Of a DNA stretch of 64,000 nucleotides, positions 11,045 to 21,108 are shown in pieces (positions within the stretch are counted from its first letter, which is position 1; each line of letters begins with the position of its first letter). Position numbers and translations under genes: made by a program. The notes under the pieces were generated by a model. That model was not told the origin of the DNA. It made no database searches and was given only the letters and a program-made list of their open reading frames with translations. The DNA is from an uncultured Candidatus Entotheonella sp. (lineage in GTDB: Bacteria; Tectomicrobia; Entotheonellia; Entotheonellales; Entotheonellaceae), in assembly GCA_958295825.1 (NCBI GenBank), contig OY282375.1, forward strand, positions 2,651,489 through 2,715,488, read 5' to 3'.

Positions 11045-11488
11045 ATGTACGCAGTCGTTGCAACAGGTGGCAAGCAATATCGAGTTAGTCCGGGCGACAG
11101 GATCGAGGTGGAAAAGCTCGCCGGCGAGGTCGGCCAGACCATTGCTTTGGACCACGTCATGATGGTTGGCGGCGAGGGGCAGGCCGTGTCGATCGGCACC
11201 CCGAGGCTGGACGAGGCGTGGGTCGAGGCCCAGATCGTTGCTCAGAAGCGAGGCAAGAAAATCATCATATTCAAGCACAAGCGCCGCAAAGGTTACCGTC
11301 GCAAACAGGGCCACCGGCAGAGCCTGACCGCCCTGAAGATCACCAGCATTCATCCCACGGCGGCGCCGCAGGACGAGGCGCAGGTTGAGACGGCCGCTGC
11401 CCCGGAGCCGTTGCAGAGTGAATCTCTGGTGTCCGCAGAAGCTAACGTAGTCCCCGAGGAAACACCCGCCGAAACCCCGGCGGAATAG
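11045..11488 (+). CDS. rplU: 50S ribosomal protein L21 with acidic C-terminal tail
   Basis: The N-terminal 100 residues (MYAVVATGGKQYRVSPGDRI, GRPQ-like IVAQKRGKKIIIFKHKRRKGYRRKQGHRQ) are canonical L21, which binds 23S rRNA near domain II. The usual protein ends near residue 103. Here about 45 extra residues follow, rich in Ala, Glu and Pro (AAPEPLQSE ... EETPAETPAE). I start at the ATG at 11045, which begins the conserved MYAV; an in-frame ATG at 11036 has no spaced ribosome site. First gene of rplU-rpmA-obg-proB-rsfS. Confidence 0.95.
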   Translation: MYAVVATGGKQYRVSPGDRIEVEKLAGEVGQTIALDHVMMVGGEGQAVSIGTPRLDEAWVEAQIVAQKRGKKIIIFKHKRRKGYRRKQGHRQSLTALKITSIHPTAAPQDEAQVETAAAPEPLQSESLVSAEANVVPEETPAETPAE

Positions 11489-11512
11489 GCGCTGAAAGAG
11501 GAGTCCGCAATC

Positions 11513-11770
11513 ATGGCACACAAGAAAGGGCAGGGCAGCTCGACGAACGGGCGCGATAGCATCGGCAAGCGGCTGGGCGTCAAGCGTTTCGCCGGCCAGA
11601 CGGTGACGGCTGGCAGTATCCTGGTGCGGCAGCGCGGCACCACCTTCAAGCCCGGCGTCAACGTCGGCGTAGGCAGCGATTACACTCTTTTCGCCAAGAT
11701 CGACGGTGTCGTCGAGTTCACCAACAGAGGCAAGAAGAACCGTCGCATCCACGTGCAGGCGGCATCTTAG
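11513..11770 (+). CDS. rpmA: 50S ribosomal protein L27
   Basis: 85 residues, full length. [24 protein letters not shown] is the standard N-terminus that reaches the peptidyl-transferase centre, with no cleavable Firmicute-type leader. GAGGAG lies 9 nt before the ATG. It follows rplU by 24 nt, as in most bacteria. Confidence 0.97.
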   Translation: MAHKKGQGSSTNGRDSIGKRLGVKRFAGQTVTAGSILVRQRGTTFKPGVNVGVGSDYTLFAKIDGVVEFTNRGKKNRRIHVQAAS

Positions 11771-11877
11771 CTTCCCCTTCCACTCTTCATCGCAGTCCAG
11801 TCGTTCCGGCTGGCGCTCTTCCGCCCCGGTGGGTGCCTTTCTGCAAGCCTCTTGCACGGCGAGGATGCCGACGGTTC

Positions 11878-12879
11878 ATGTTCGTTGACGAAGCCAAAAT
11901 TTTCGTGCGTGGCGGCAAGGGTGGAAACGGCTGCATGAGTTTCCGCCGTGAGAAGTTTGTGCCACGCGGCGGGCCGGATGGCGGCAACGGCGGCAACGGC
12001 GGTCACGTCATCATGCAGGGCGACGCGGCGCTGCACACCCTCCTGGATCTGCGATACCGTACCTACAACATGGCGGAACGGGGCCGGCACGGCAAGGGCA
12101 AGGACATGCGTGGCCGGAACGGCGACGACTGCGTCATACGGGTTCCCCTCGGCACGATCTGCCGTGATGCGGAAAGTGAGGCGGTGCTGTGGGACTTCCA
12201 GTCGCACGGCGAGCGCTTCATCGCGGCGCATGGCGGCAGAGGCGGACGCGGCAACGCCACTTTCGCCACCTCAACGAACCGAGTGCCGCGGCAGACCACC
12301 GAAGGCGCCTTGGGCGAGGAGCGTTGGCTGCTCCTCGAATTGAAACTGCTGGCCGACGTCGGGCTGCTCGGCTTTCCCAACACCGGCAAATCCACTTTGA
12401 TCTCCCGCCTGTCGGCCGCCACTCCCAAAATCGCTTCCTACCCATTTACTACCCTGACGCCCAATCTCGGTGTGGTGGCCTTGCCCGATTATGCGTCGTG
12501 CGTGATGGCGGACATCCCCGGCCTAGTACCTGACGCGCACAAAGGCAAGGGGCTGGGCCTTGAATTTCTCCGACACATTGACCACACCCGCGTGCTGGTG
12601 CACCTGCTGGACCTGGGCATTCAGGAGGATGGCAGAACGCCGTGGGGCGATTTCACGGCGATCAACCACGAACTGGCCTGCTTCAGACCGGACTTGGCAC
12701 AGCGCCCGCAGATCGTGGTGGCGTCGAAGATGGACCTGCCCGAGGCGCAGCAGCGTCTGCCGGAGATGCAGCAACTGTTCGCCGTCCAGGGTTTGGAAGT
12801 GGTGCCGATTTCGGCGGTCACCGGCGCTGGCTTGGACGCGCTGATACATCGGTTGGCACTTGAACTGAAGGCGGCGTGA
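11878..12879 (+). CDS. obg: GTPase Obg (ribosome assembly)
   Basis: 333 residues: the glycine-rich Obg fold (MFVDEAKIFVRGGKGGNGC through about 158), then a GTPase domain with G1 GFPNTGKST (from residue 165), G3 DIPGLVPDAHKGKGLG, G4 SKMD and G5 ISAVTGAG. No OCT or extended acidic C-terminus. The start is the ATG of MFVDEAKI at 11878; the frame is open further upstream but not conserved there. Obg binds the 50S subunit in late assembly and links it to growth control. G4 reads SKMD rather than NKxD, a variant that several Obg proteins share. Confidence 0.95.
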   Translation: MFVDEAKIFVRGGKGGNGCMSFRREKFVPRGGPDGGNGGNGGHVIMQGDAALHTLLDLRYRTYNMAERGRHGKGKDMRGRNGDDCVIRVPLGTICRDAESEAVLWDFQSHGERFIAAHGGRGGRGNATFATSTNRVPRQTTEGALGEERWLLLELKLLADVGLLGFPNTGKSTLISRLSAATPKIASYPFTTLTPNLGVVALPDYASCVMADIPGLVPDAHKGKGLGLEFLRHIDHTRVLVHLLDLGIQEDGRTPWGDFTAINHELACFRPDLAQRPQIVVASKMDLPEAQQRLPEMQQLFAVQGLEVVPISAVTGAGLDALIHRLALELKAA

Positions 12880-12904
12880 AACAACAGCCGCGAGAGAACT
12901 CCTC

Positions 12905-14011
12905 ATGGCAAACGGCGAACGCTTGGTGGTGAAGGTCGGCAGCGGGTTGCTGCGCGACCCCGGCGGCGGGCTGCGGAACGACGTTGTGCGGCGCATCGTC
13001 AGGCAGATCGTCAGCTTGCGCGACGCGGGCCGTGAGGTCATCCTGGTGTCCTCGGGGGCCATTGCGCTCGGCATCCAGGTGCTGGGTCAGGCGAGTATTC
13101 CCAAGGCGATCACCCACCAGCAGGCCGCGGCGGCGATCGGCCAGGGCCATCTGATCCGCATCTACGAAGCCTTGTTCGCCGATTTCGGCAAGAAGGCCGC
13201 GCAGGTACTGCTGACGCACGACGACCTGCGCGTGCGCAAGCGCTATCTCAACGCCCGTAACACGCTACTCGTGTTGCTGCAGTATGGCGTTGTGCCGGTA
13301 ATCAACGAAAACGACACCGTGTCGGTGGACGAAATCCGCTTCGGCGACAACGACGTGCTGGCCGCCATGGTGTGCAACCTCGTAGATGCCGACCGCCTGA
13401 TTATCCTGACGAGCGTCGACGGCTTGTACACCGCCGACCCCTCGCTGCACCCCGAGGCCAAGCTCATCCCGCGCGTCGAGGACATCAATAGCATTGAGGC
13501 TCTGGCCAGCCCCGCCACACACGCCACCGGCAAGGGTGGCATGGCCACCAAGATCCGCGCCGCCAGGATGGCCGGAGCCGCCGGCGTTCATACCCACATC
13601 GCTAACGGGTTTGAGCCCGACGGCGTGTTGCGGGTGCTGGCCGGGGAGGCCGTCGGCACCCACATCCCGCCACCGGAAACGCCGCGCCTGTCGAGCCGTA
13701 AGCGCTGGATCGGCTATGCGTTGAAGGCGCGTGGCGAGATTTGCGTGGACAATGGTGCCAAGCGGGCGCTCACCACCCAAGGCCGTAGCCTGCTGCCGTC
13801 GGGCATCGTCGCCATTGCCGGGACTTTCTTCTTCGGCGACGCCGTTTATTGTATTGACACCAACGCGCACCGGTTTGCTCAAGGGCTGGTGAATTATAGT
13901 GCCGCCGAGCTGCAGGCGATTCGCGGCCAGCATACCTCGCGCATCGAGCCCATCCTGGGCGCCAAGGCGTATGACGAAGTGATCCACCGGGACAACCTGG
14001 TGCTGCTATAA
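12905..14011 (+). CDS. proB: Glutamate 5-kinase
   Basis: 368 residues: amino-acid kinase domain (VVKVGSGLLRD at the N-terminus, VSSGAIALG, NENDTVSVDEIRFGDND, GTGGMATK-like ATGKGGMATKIRAA) followed by a C-terminal PUA domain from about 270. It phosphorylates glutamate in the first step of proline synthesis; proA is not in the window. It follows obg by 25 nt. The obg-proB neighbourhood is common in delta-proteobacteria-like genomes. Confidence 0.95.
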   Translation: MANGERLVVKVGSGLLRDPGGGLRNDVVRRIVRQIVSLRDAGREVILVSSGAIALGIQVLGQASIPKAITHQQAAAAIGQGHLIRIYEALFADFGKKAAQVLLTHDDLRVRKRYLNARNTLLVLLQYGVVPVINENDTVSVDEIRFGDNDVLAAMVCNLVDADRLIILTSVDGLYTADPSLHPEAKLIPRVEDINSIEALASPATHATGKGGMATKIRAARMAGAAGVHTHIANGFEPDGVLRVLAGEAVGTHIPPPETPRLSSRKRWIGYALKARGEICVDNGAKRALTTQGRSLLPSGIVAIAGTFFFGDAVYCIDTNAHRFAQGLVNYSAAELQAIRGQHTSRIEPILGAKAYDEVIHRDNLVLL

Positions 14012-14020
14012 GGAGACGGT

Positions 14021-14428
14021 ATGGACCTATCGCTGGACGAACGAACCCGCGTTTGCGTTCTGGCGGCCTACAGTCGGCAGGCCGACGAGATCGTCGTACT
14101 CGACATGACGCCGCACTCGTCCATCGCCGACCGCTTCGTTATTTGCCAGGGGCGGTCCGACCGCCAGGTCAAGGCCATCGCGGACGCGGTGGATGAACAA
14201 CTACGCAAGAGTGGGGAGAAACCGCGGGCCATGGAGGGGTATCAAACCGGCTCGTGGATTCTGATCGACTACGTGGACCTGGTCGTCCACGTTTTCGATC
14301 CCGAAACCCGAGAATTTTACGGCCTCGAACGCTTGTGGGGACACGCCGACCAGCTTGCCGTCCCGGAACTTCCCGCCTCATCCAACCCACAGGCAACGTC
14401 AGAAGCCCTGCTTGTCGAAAAGAGCTAG
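14021..14428 (+). CDS. rsfS: Ribosomal silencing factor RsfS
   Basis: 135 residues of the Iojap/RsfS family: [36 protein letters not shown], then [31 protein letters not shown]. It binds L14 and blocks subunit joining when nutrients are low. AAGGAG is 5 nt before the start and the gene follows proB by 9 nt. nadD, often found between proB and rsfS, is absent. Its last 30 nt overlap the convergent purF 3' end. Confidence 0.95.
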   Translation: MDLSLDERTRVCVLAAYSRQADEIVVLDMTPHSSIADRFVICQGRSDRQVKAIADAVDEQLRKSGEKPRAMEGYQTGSWILIDYVDLVVHVFDPETREFYGLERLWGHADQLAVPELPASSNPQATSEALLVEKS

Positions 14429-15811
14429 CTGGTGCAGGTCGTCCCGCCACGGCACGTGCACGGGATACTGGCCCGTGAAGCAGGCGCTGCAATAGCCCTG
14501 CTCCTGCTGGCGCGCCACGTCCATCATGCCTTCATGACTGAGATAGGCCAGGCTGTCGGCCTGGAAATAGCTACAGATGTCCTCGACCGAGTAGCTTGAG
14601 GCGATCAGCTCCTCATGCGTCGGCGTGTCGATGCCGTAGAGACACGGATGCGTGATGGGCGGCGAGCTGATGCGCATGTGCACCTCCTTGGCGCCCGCCT
14701 GCCGGAGCATGTTCACCAGCTTCTTGCTGGTGGTGCCGCGCACGATCGAATCGTCGACAATGATGACGCGCTTGCCTTCCAGCAAGCCGTGGATGGTGTT
14801 GAACTTGATCTTGACGCCAAAGTGCCGGATGGCCTGTTGCGGCTCGATGAACGTGCGGCCCACGTAGTGGTTGCGGATGAGGCCGGTATCAAAGGGGATG
14901 CCCGCCTCCTCGGCGTAACCGAGCGCCGCGGGCAAGCCGGAATCGGGTACCGGGATCACCACGTCGGCGTCGACCGGCGCCTCGCGGGCCAGTTGACGGC
15001 CAAACGCCTTGCGGGTGAGGTAGACGTTGTGCCCGAACACCTGGCTGTCGGGGCGGGCAAAGTAGATGAGCTCGAACACGCAATGTTGGGGCGGCCGGGT
15101 GGGAAAGGGGAAGTAGGACTGCACGCCGTCCTGAGAGATTCGCACCAGTTCGCCCGGCTGCACGTCGCGCACGTAGGTCGCCTCGATGAGGTCGAGGGCG
15201 CAGGTTTCGGACGCTGCCACGTGGCCGCTCTGCAGCCGTCCGAGGCACAGGGGCCGGAAGCCGTACGGGTCGCGCACCGCGATGATTTCGTGGGGGTTCA
15301 TGATCAGCAGCGAATAGGCGCCCTGGACCTGTTGCAGTGCCTCGACGACGCTATCCAGCAGGTGCCCGGCCTGCGAGCGCGCCATGAGGTGCAGGATGAC
15401 CTCGGTGTCGCTGGTGGATCGGAAGATGGAACCGTCGGCCTCCAGGCTGGTGCGCATGCGGGCGGCGTTGACGAGGTTGCCGTTGTGGGCGATGGCCAGC
15501 GAGCCGCGGGCGTAATCGACGAACAGCGGCTGGGCGTTGCGCAGGTTGGATACGCCGGTGGTAGCGTACCGGTTGTGGCCAATCGCCAAGCATCCCGGCA
15601 GCCGCGCCAGGCGGTCTTCGGTAAACACGTCGTTGACGCGCCCCATGCCCACTTCGGTCTGCATGGTCTCGCCGTCCGAGGCCACGATGCCAGTGCTTTC
15701 CTGCCCGCGGTGCTGCAGCGCGTAGAGCCCCAGATAGGTCAGCTTGGCGGCCTCGGTCGGGCCGTATACGCCGACGATGGCACATTCGTCGTGAAGCTTA
15801 TCCGCGTCCAC
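14399..15811 (-). CDS. purF: Amidophosphoribosyltransferase (FeS-type PurF)
   Basis: 470 residues; GTG start at 15811 with GAGGGGTGG 7 nt upstream. An N-terminal propeptide (MDADKLHDE) precedes Cys10, the glutaminase nucleophile (CAIVGVYG). The PRPP site reads [13 protein letters not shown] near residue 350. Cysteines that bind the 4Fe-4S cluster in the Bacillus-type enzyme are visible (HCVFEL, HPCLYG, and the C-terminal CSAC). It makes phosphoribosylamine, the first purine step. The start overlaps the 3' end of radC by 14 nt, so the two are translationally coupled. Confidence 0.97.
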   Translation of the reverse strand: MDADKLHDECAIVGVYGPTEAAKLTYLGLYALQHRGQESTGIVASDGETMQTEVGMGRVNDVFTEDRLARLPGCLAIGHNRYATTGVSNLRNAQPLFVDYARGSLAIAHNGNLVNAARMRTSLEADGSIFRSTSDTEVILHLMARSQAGHLLDSVVEALQQVQGAYSLLIMNPHEIIAVRDPYGFRPLCLGRLQSGHVAASETCALDLIEATYVRDVQPGELVRISQDGVQSYFPFPTRPPQHCVFELIYFARPDSQVFGHNVYLTRKAFGRQLAREAPVDADVVIPVPDSGLPAALGYAEEAGIPFDTGLIRNHYVGRTFIEPQQAIRHFGVKIKFNTIHGLLEGKRVIIVDDSIVRGTTSKKLVNMLRQAGAKEVHMRISSPPITHPCLYGIDTPTHEELIASSYSVEDICSYFQADSLAYLSHEGMMDVARQQEQGYCSACFTGQYPVHVPWRDDLHQLALFDKQGF

Positions 15812-16523
15812 TCGTCAGCCACCCCTCATCCTTGAAACTCACGTAACAATTGCGCCCGACAATAATATGGTCCAGCACGGGAATGCCGATCGTCTCGCCG
15901 GCGTCGAGCAGGCGGCGAGTCAGGGCGCGGTCCTCCGGGCTGGGCTGCGGGTCGCCGCTGGGATGGTTGTGCACGCAGATGATAGCGGCGGCGGAATCCC
16001 GGATGGCGGTGTTGAACACCTCGCGCGGGTGCACCACACTGGCGTCGAGCGACCCCTGCGAGATCATCACGTCCCGCATGAAGCGGTTCTTGCGGTCGAG
16101 CATGAGGACTTGAAACTGCTCGCGCTTCTTGTCGGCGAATCTTGGCATGTAGAAATTGGCCACGTCCTCGCTGCAGCGGAACTGTTGCTGCTGAAAGGGG
16201 CCACCCTGCTTTTGCAACCGGCGCAACCCAAGCTCGAAGGCGGCCTTGATTTCGCACGCCTTGGCGGGTCCGATGCCTGGCGCCTTGCACAGTTCGGCGA
16301 CCGTGGCGTTGCTGAGGGCCGACAGATCGTTGTCGAACAAGCCGAGCAAGCCGAGCGCCACGTCAACGGCGCTGGCCTTGCTGGCAGGGTCGCCGGTACG
16401 CAGCACAATGGCCAGGAGTTGGGCCTCGGAGAGACTGGCCTCGCCGAAATGCAGCAGGCGTTCGCGGGGGCGTTCGGCCTCCGGCCAGTCCTTGATGGGT
16501 TGGTTGTACGGGCTTGCTGGCAT
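15798..16523 (-). CDS. radC: RadC/JAB-domain DNA repair-like protein
   Basis: 241 residues. An N-terminal helix-hairpin-helix region ([19 protein letters not shown]) precedes the C-terminal JAMM/MPN domain with all metal ligands: [14 protein letters not shown] (His185, His187, Asp198). The ATG at 16523 follows GGTGGCGGA; a TTG 54 nt upstream is possible but less likely. The family's biochemical role is unsettled; the old link to radiation repair is disputed. It overlaps purF by 14 nt. Confidence 0.92.
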   Translation of the reverse strand: MPASPYNQPIKDWPEAERPRERLLHFGEASLSEAQLLAIVLRTGDPASKASAVDVALGLLGLFDNDLSALSNATVAELCKAPGIGPAKACEIKAAFELGLRRLQKQGGPFQQQQFRCSEDVANFYMPRFADKKREQFQVLMLDRKNRFMRDVMISQGSLDASVVHPREVFNTAIRDSAAAIICVHNHPSGDPQPSPEDRALTRRLLDAGETIGIPVLDHIIVGRNCYVSFKDEGWLTSGRG

Positions 16524-16630
16524 GGGTCCGCCACCGGTTGTTGTCGGGCGGGAAGGACCGGTTTTTACCGGCTTCAAGTCCGGCAGTGTATCAGATGTCC
16601 CCGGCCAAGTACACGGCGGTGCGTCAGCGG

Positions 16631-16659
16631 TTGACCTGCGTATTCTTCCTCTCTATAGT
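16631..16659 (+). promoter_or_regulatory. Sigma70 promoter of fabI
   Basis: TTGACC at 16631-16636, exactly 17 nt, then TATAGT at 16654-16659. Transcription would begin about 45 nt before fabI. It is the best promoter match in the window. Confidence 0.7.
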
Positions 16660-16710
16660 CACTTCAGACAGCCCGCTTTCCGCCATCCATCACGCTAAGG
16701 AAAATTCCCA

Positions 16711-17487
16711 ATGAATGTTCTCGACCTGAGCGGCAAGACAGCCTTGGTACTGGGCATTGCCAACCGCTGGTCTATTGCCTACGCCATTGGCTCGCTGCTG
16801 CAGGCGCACGGCGCGCGGCTGGCGGTCACGTACCAGAACGAGCGGGTTGCCGACGAGGTGCTGAAACTCACCGGCGACTGGCCGGGTGTGCTGCCGTTGG
16901 CGTGCGAACTGACCGACGACGCGCAGGTCGAGGCGGTGTTCGAACGTCTCAAGAACGAATTCGGTAGCCTCAACTACCTGATTCACTGCATTGCCTTCGC
17001 CGACCGCAGCGATCTGCAAGGGGCATTTCGCAATATCTCACGCGGCGGCTTCCACACCACGTTGGACATCAGCGCCTACTCGCTGATCGGCGTGGCGCAG
17101 CGCGCGGCGCCATTGATGCCGGCAGGCGACGGCAGCATCCTTACCCTCACCTACATGGCCAGCGAGCGCGTGGTGCCCAACTACAACGTCATGGCGCTGG
17201 CCAAGGCCGCCCTGGAAAACAGCGTACGGTATCTGGCTAGCGACCTGGGGCCGCTGGGGATTCGCGTCAACGCAATTTCCGCAGGGCCGGTGCGCACCGC
17301 CTCCGCACGCGCCATCAGCGGCTTTACCGACATGCTCAAGCAACATGCCGAAAAATCCCCCCTGCGCCGCAACGTCACCGCCGAGGAAGTGGGCAAGGCG
17401 GCCCTCTACCTGTGCAGCGACCTCGCCAGCGGCGTGACCGGCACGGTGCATTTCGTCGACGGCGGCTACCACATTCTGGGAGCGTAA
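16711..17487 (+). CDS. fabI: Enoyl-[acyl-carrier-protein] reductase (NADH)
   Basis: 258 residues, divergent-SDR FabI. The cofactor site is VLGIANRWSIAYAI, and the catalytic set is Tyr148 with Tyr158-x6-Lys165 (NYNVMALAK). It carries out the last reduction of each fatty-acid elongation cycle and is the triclosan/isoniazid-type target. AAGGA is 9 nt upstream. It stands as a single gene followed 31 nt later by an MFS exporter. Confidence 0.97.
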   Translation: MNVLDLSGKTALVLGIANRWSIAYAIGSLLQAHGARLAVTYQNERVADEVLKLTGDWPGVLPLACELTDDAQVEAVFERLKNEFGSLNYLIHCIAFADRSDLQGAFRNISRGGFHTTLDISAYSLIGVAQRAAPLMPAGDGSILTLTYMASERVVPNYNVMALAKAALENSVRYLASDLGPLGIRVNAISAGPVRTASARAISGFTDMLKQHAEKSPLRRNVTAEEVGKAALYLCSDLASGVTGTVHFVDGGYHILGA

Positions 17488-17518
17488 CCAGCCGCCCGGA
17501 CCACAACCTGGGAGCCCG

Positions 17519-19108
17519 ATGGCTGAACCTGCCCAACCCGCCCCGCCCTATACGGTCATGGGGCTCGACACACGGGCACCCTCCTACAAGTGGCTGGTGG
17601 CCGGCATCGTGTTGCTGGCCGGCGGCACGCAGACGTTCGCCGGAAACAGCGTCAACCTCGCCATTCCCCGCCTCATGGCCGCCTTCGGCACCGATCTGGC
17701 CACCGCCCAATGGGTTACCACTAGCTTCCTGATTACCCGCACCCTGGTCACCCCAATCCTCGGCTGGCTCGGCAGTGCGATGGGCAACCGCAACCTGTTC
17801 GTAGCCATGCTGGTGACGTTCGTCATCGCCAGCCTGGGCTGCAGCTTTGCGCCCAATTTGCCGGTCCTCATCATCTGCCGTCTGATCCAGGGCTGCGCCG
17901 CCGGGCCGATGGAGGGGCTGACCGCCGTCATCCTGGTGCAGACGTTCCCGGCGCGGCAGCGGGGCACGGCGCTGGGGCTGCGTTCGATCGGCTGGTCGGC
18001 GGGTCAGATCGTCTCGTTTACCGCGGGCGGCTACCTGATGGAGCAGTTCTCATGGAGGGTGCTGTTTCTGCTGGGCATCCCGACCGGGGTGCTGGCCGCG
18101 TTGCTGGGCTGGCTGATGCTGCCGCAGCAGCGTGAGTACCGGGGCGAACCGGTCGATTACCCCGGCTTGGTGAGCCTGGGCGGTTTTCTGATTCCCCTGT
18201 TGCTACTCATCAGCCTGGGGCGTCGGGCAGACGTGGAGACGTCGATGCTGGTCCTGCTGGGGGTGGGAGCCCTGTTAGGCGGCGGCGGTTTTATCCTGCG
18301 CGAGTTGCTGGCAGCCTTTCCGGCGGTCAACCTGCGGCTGTTCAAGCAGCCCGCCTTTGGGCTCATCTGCGCCACGGCGTTCTTCAACAGCCTGGGGCTG
18401 TTCGGCGCTCAGTTCATGGTGCCGATCTTCCTGCAGCAAGTGATCGGGCTGACGCCGCTGCAGGCCGGACTGGCCATCGTGCCGGCCCTCATCGTGTCGG
18501 CCATGACGGGCGTCCTGATCGGGCGTCTCACCGACATGATCTCACCGGCGCTTCTGGTGATCGCCGGCCTGGCGGCGCTCACCAGCGTCTTCTACGTGTT
18601 TTCCTCGGTGACGGCGCTGACCGCGGTTGGCGTGCTGGTCGTGTACATCATGCTCTACCGCATCTGCATGCTGTGCATTTCAACGCCGGTCACGGCCCTC
18701 AACATCCGTATCCTCGGCACCCGCCAGGTGCGCATGGGACAGGGCCTGCTGGGGGTGATTCGCAACATCGGCGCCTCGCTGGGCGTGACGGTGACCAGCG
18801 TGTTTTTCGAGCAGCGGCGGGCACGGCACCAGCTTTGGGGGTACAACGCGTACGACGCCGGTGCGCCGGGCCACCACGCGACGCTAAGCCGGCTGGAAGA
18901 CACCCTGACGCAGGAGGGTATTGAAGGCTCGGCGACCAACCGCATGGCGCTGCGCGCCATCCAGCGGCAACTCGACGTCGAGGCGATTGCAGCCGGCTTC
19001 CGCGACAGCTTTCTCTTTGTGTGCGTATGTTTTCTGCTCTCGGCGCTGCCGATGGCGTGGCTCATGGTGCGGCGGCTGGACCGCACCCAGGTGGGAGCGG
19101 CAGCGTAA
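17519..19108 (+). CDS. MFS multidrug-type exporter, DHA2 (14-TM) family
   Basis: 529 residues with about 14 hydrophobic segments. Motif A variants are present (GWLGSAMGNRNLFVAML after TM2), as is the CRLIQGCAAGPMEG motif C region. The large loop near 425-490 is usual for EmrB/DHA2 proteins. GGGAG is 4-5 nt before the ATG. Family members export drugs, fatty acids or siderophores using the proton gradient. No periplasmic adaptor (EmrA) gene adjoins. A second exporter of the same class converges on it, separated by 335 bp. Confidence 0.88.
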   Translation: MAEPAQPAPPYTVMGLDTRAPSYKWLVAGIVLLAGGTQTFAGNSVNLAIPRLMAAFGTDLATAQWVTTSFLITRTLVTPILGWLGSAMGNRNLFVAMLVTFVIASLGCSFAPNLPVLIICRLIQGCAAGPMEGLTAVILVQTFPARQRGTALGLRSIGWSAGQIVSFTAGGYLMEQFSWRVLFLLGIPTGVLAALLGWLMLPQQREYRGEPVDYPGLVSLGGFLIPLLLLISLGRRADVETSMLVLLGVGALLGGGGFILRELLAAFPAVNLRLFKQPAFGLICATAFFNSLGLFGAQFMVPIFLQQVIGLTPLQAGLAIVPALIVSAMTGVLIGRLTDMISPALLVIAGLAALTSVFYVFSSVTALTAVGVLVVYIMLYRICMLCISTPVTALNIRILGTRQVRMGQGLLGVIRNIGASLGVTVTSVFFEQRRARHQLWGYNAYDAGAPGHHATLSRLEDTLTQEGIEGSATNRMALRAIQRQLDVEAIAAGFRDSFLFVCVCFLLSALPMAWLMVRRLDRTQVGAAA

Positions 19109-19443
19109 TCGGAGACGCCTCTGGGTCGTGTATCAGTCCCAATACTTCGGACAGTATTGACAAGAGGTAGCCGCATGAGCCCGCTGCGCGGTGGTACGAC
19201 CGACCGTTTGACTTTGTCGCGCTCAACAAAGCAGCGATGACCCACGTGATTGCGCCCGAGCATCAACAGGCCCTTGGTTCGCTCTGGAGTGAAGTTCTGA
19301 GCGCGCCGGAGATACGTCGTTTGCGTGGCGTTTGGTGGTGAGGGTGTGGCCCGGGTTGGCTCGGTGCAGGTGTCGGCGGCGTCAGGTCCGTGACATGAAA
19401 GTACAACTGTAGTGTAAGTGAGATTCACGTTTGAGCGTCAACC
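19109..19443. other. Intergenic gap between convergent MFS genes
   Basis: No gene is supported here. It contains a short inverted repeat, CAATACT-tcggac-AGTATTG (19140-19159), with no T-tract, so it is not a convincing terminator. A short plus-strand frame (RPFDFVALNKAAMTHVIAPE) could be a gene remnant, but I do not recognise it. Confidence 0.4.
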
Positions 19444-21009
19444 TCAGAATTGCCGTGACGCCCGTCGGAAGAATAAGGCCAGTGCGATACCGGCCAGCGA
19501 AATCACCACGAACACCGCGAAACAGTCGTTGAAGGCCAGCAACAGCGCCTCTTGGTTGACGAGACGGCCCAGCAGGAATCTGGCCTGGGTTGCCGGCGCC
19601 GACGCGCCGCCGAGTTGCGTGGCGAGTGCTTCAAACACCCGAAGCCCGTGCTGCGTCCCGACTGCCGGCAGCGACTGCGTCTCGGCCAGCAACGCCTGAT
19701 GGATCTGATACCGTTGATCCAGCAGGGCCGCCAACAGCGACACCACCAGCGCGCCGCCGAGCACGATGCACAGGTTGAGGATCGTGGTGGCCGTTTTCCC
19801 CTGCGCCGCCGGCAGGCCGCTGATGCCAACCGGGTAGAGCACCGGATAGGACAGCCCTAGCCCCAGCCCGCGGCCAAAGTAGATCAGCAAGATGGCCGGC
19901 AGCGACAGCCTCAGGTCGGCGAACATCATCAGCGCTCCGAAGGTGCCGTAGCACAGGTAACCCAGCACCATCAGCACGCGCGTGTCAATGCGATCGCTGG
20001 CCCAGCCGGTGACCGAGGTGAACAGGATCATGGACGCCGAGCTCGGGAACATGATCAACGCTGTGTGCCACACCGACAGGTCGTACGCCTGCTGCAGGAA
20101 CAGCGACAGCAGAAACGGGCCGCCGTTGAACATCGCGCCGGCAATCAGGCCGAGGACAATCGCGATGGCGTAGGGTCGGCTGCGAAACGTGTCGAGGTCG
20201 ATCAACGGCACGCTGACGTACGACTCAAGCAGTAAAAACGCCAGCGAGGCCAAGCCGCAGATAGCGAATAACGTGACGATCTGCGTGCTGTCCCATCCCA
20301 GGCGTTGGCCGTCACTCAGCGCCAGGAGCAGGGTTACCAGGGCGGTGGACAGCGTCAGAAATCCCCACCAGTCAAGCGGCACGCCCGACTGGCGCGGCGA
20401 CCGGCGCATGATGAAGATAGCGATCAGCAGCGCCACAATTCCCGCCGGCAGGTTGATGAAGAACGCCGCGCGCCAGTTCAGCCATTCGGTGACGAGGCCC
20501 CCCAACGGAATGCCCGTGAGCGCGCCGCACGATGCCCCCATGCCCCAAATGGCCGTGCCCAGACCGCGCTTTTCCGCCGGGAAGATGTCCAGCATCAACA
20601 GCATGGTTACCGGCATGATGATGCCGCCGCCAAGCCCCTGCACCACGCGCAGGCCGACCAGCAGCCAGACGTTGCCCACCAGGCTGCACAGCACCGCGCT
20701 ACCGGTGAACACCGCCAGCCCGACGATGTACAACTCGCGGGCGCCCAGCGTCCGGCTGATCCAGCCGACGAGCGGAATCACCACCGCGTTGGCCAACATG
20801 AATGCCGTGACCACCCAGCGGATGGTCACCACGTCGGTGCTCAAATCGCTCATCATGTTGGGGATGACGATGTTGATCACGTGCACGTTGAGGACGCTGA
20901 TATAGCCGCCCAGGACGATGGACGTCATGGACCAGAAGACGTAGCCGGAAGGATAGGACGCGGCGCTTTCGGGGGTGGGCGGGACAACTGCTCGGGGGCT
21001 TGTTTGCAT
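19444..21009 (-). CDS. MFS multidrug-type exporter, EmrB/QacA-like (DHA2)
   Basis: 521 residues, about 14 membrane segments. Diagnostic stretches: NIVIPNMMSDL in TM1; GWISRTLGARELYIVGL, a motif A; and GLRVVQGLGGGIIMPVTMLL, an antiporter motif C-like region. It exports hydrophobic compounds by proton antiport in the inner membrane; the substrate is unknown. The start lacks a clear ribosome site. A perfect palindrome lies just upstream of its start in the 99-bp divergent gap to tldD. Confidence 0.88.
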   Translation of the reverse strand: MQTSPRAVVPPTPESAASYPSGYVFWSMTSIVLGGYISVLNVHVINIVIPNMMSDLSTDVVTIRWVVTAFMLANAVVIPLVGWISRTLGARELYIVGLAVFTGSAVLCSLVGNVWLLVGLRVVQGLGGGIIMPVTMLLMLDIFPAEKRGLGTAIWGMGASCGALTGIPLGGLVTEWLNWRAAFFINLPAGIVALLIAIFIMRRSPRQSGVPLDWWGFLTLSTALVTLLLALSDGQRLGWDSTQIVTLFAICGLASLAFLLLESYVSVPLIDLDTFRSRPYAIAIVLGLIAGAMFNGGPFLLSLFLQQAYDLSVWHTALIMFPSSASMILFTSVTGWASDRIDTRVLMVLGYLCYGTFGALMMFADLRLSLPAILLIYFGRGLGLGLSYPVLYPVGISGLPAAQGKTATTILNLCIVLGGALVVSLLAALLDQRYQIHQALLAETQSLPAVGTQHGLRVFEALATQLGGASAPATQARFLLGRLVNQEALLLAFNDCFAVFVVISLAGIALALFFRRASRQF

Positions 21010-21037
21010 GCTACAATGGTTTCTGATTCAAGGTGTT

Positions 21038-21052
21038 GACTTGTCCCAAGTC
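21038..21052. promoter_or_regulatory. Possible operator palindrome upstream of the MFS gene
   Basis: GACTTG-TCC-CAAGTC, a perfect 6-bp inverted repeat 29 nt upstream of the MFS start and within the divergent tldD/MFS gap. TetR- or MarR-type repressors bind sites of this form near exporters, but no regulator gene adjoins. Confidence 0.3.
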
Positions 21053-21108
21053 TACTAGGCGCCGCACCGGCGGACAAGCTGAACCCTGCGCCGCAGAGGA
21101 GTTGTGTC

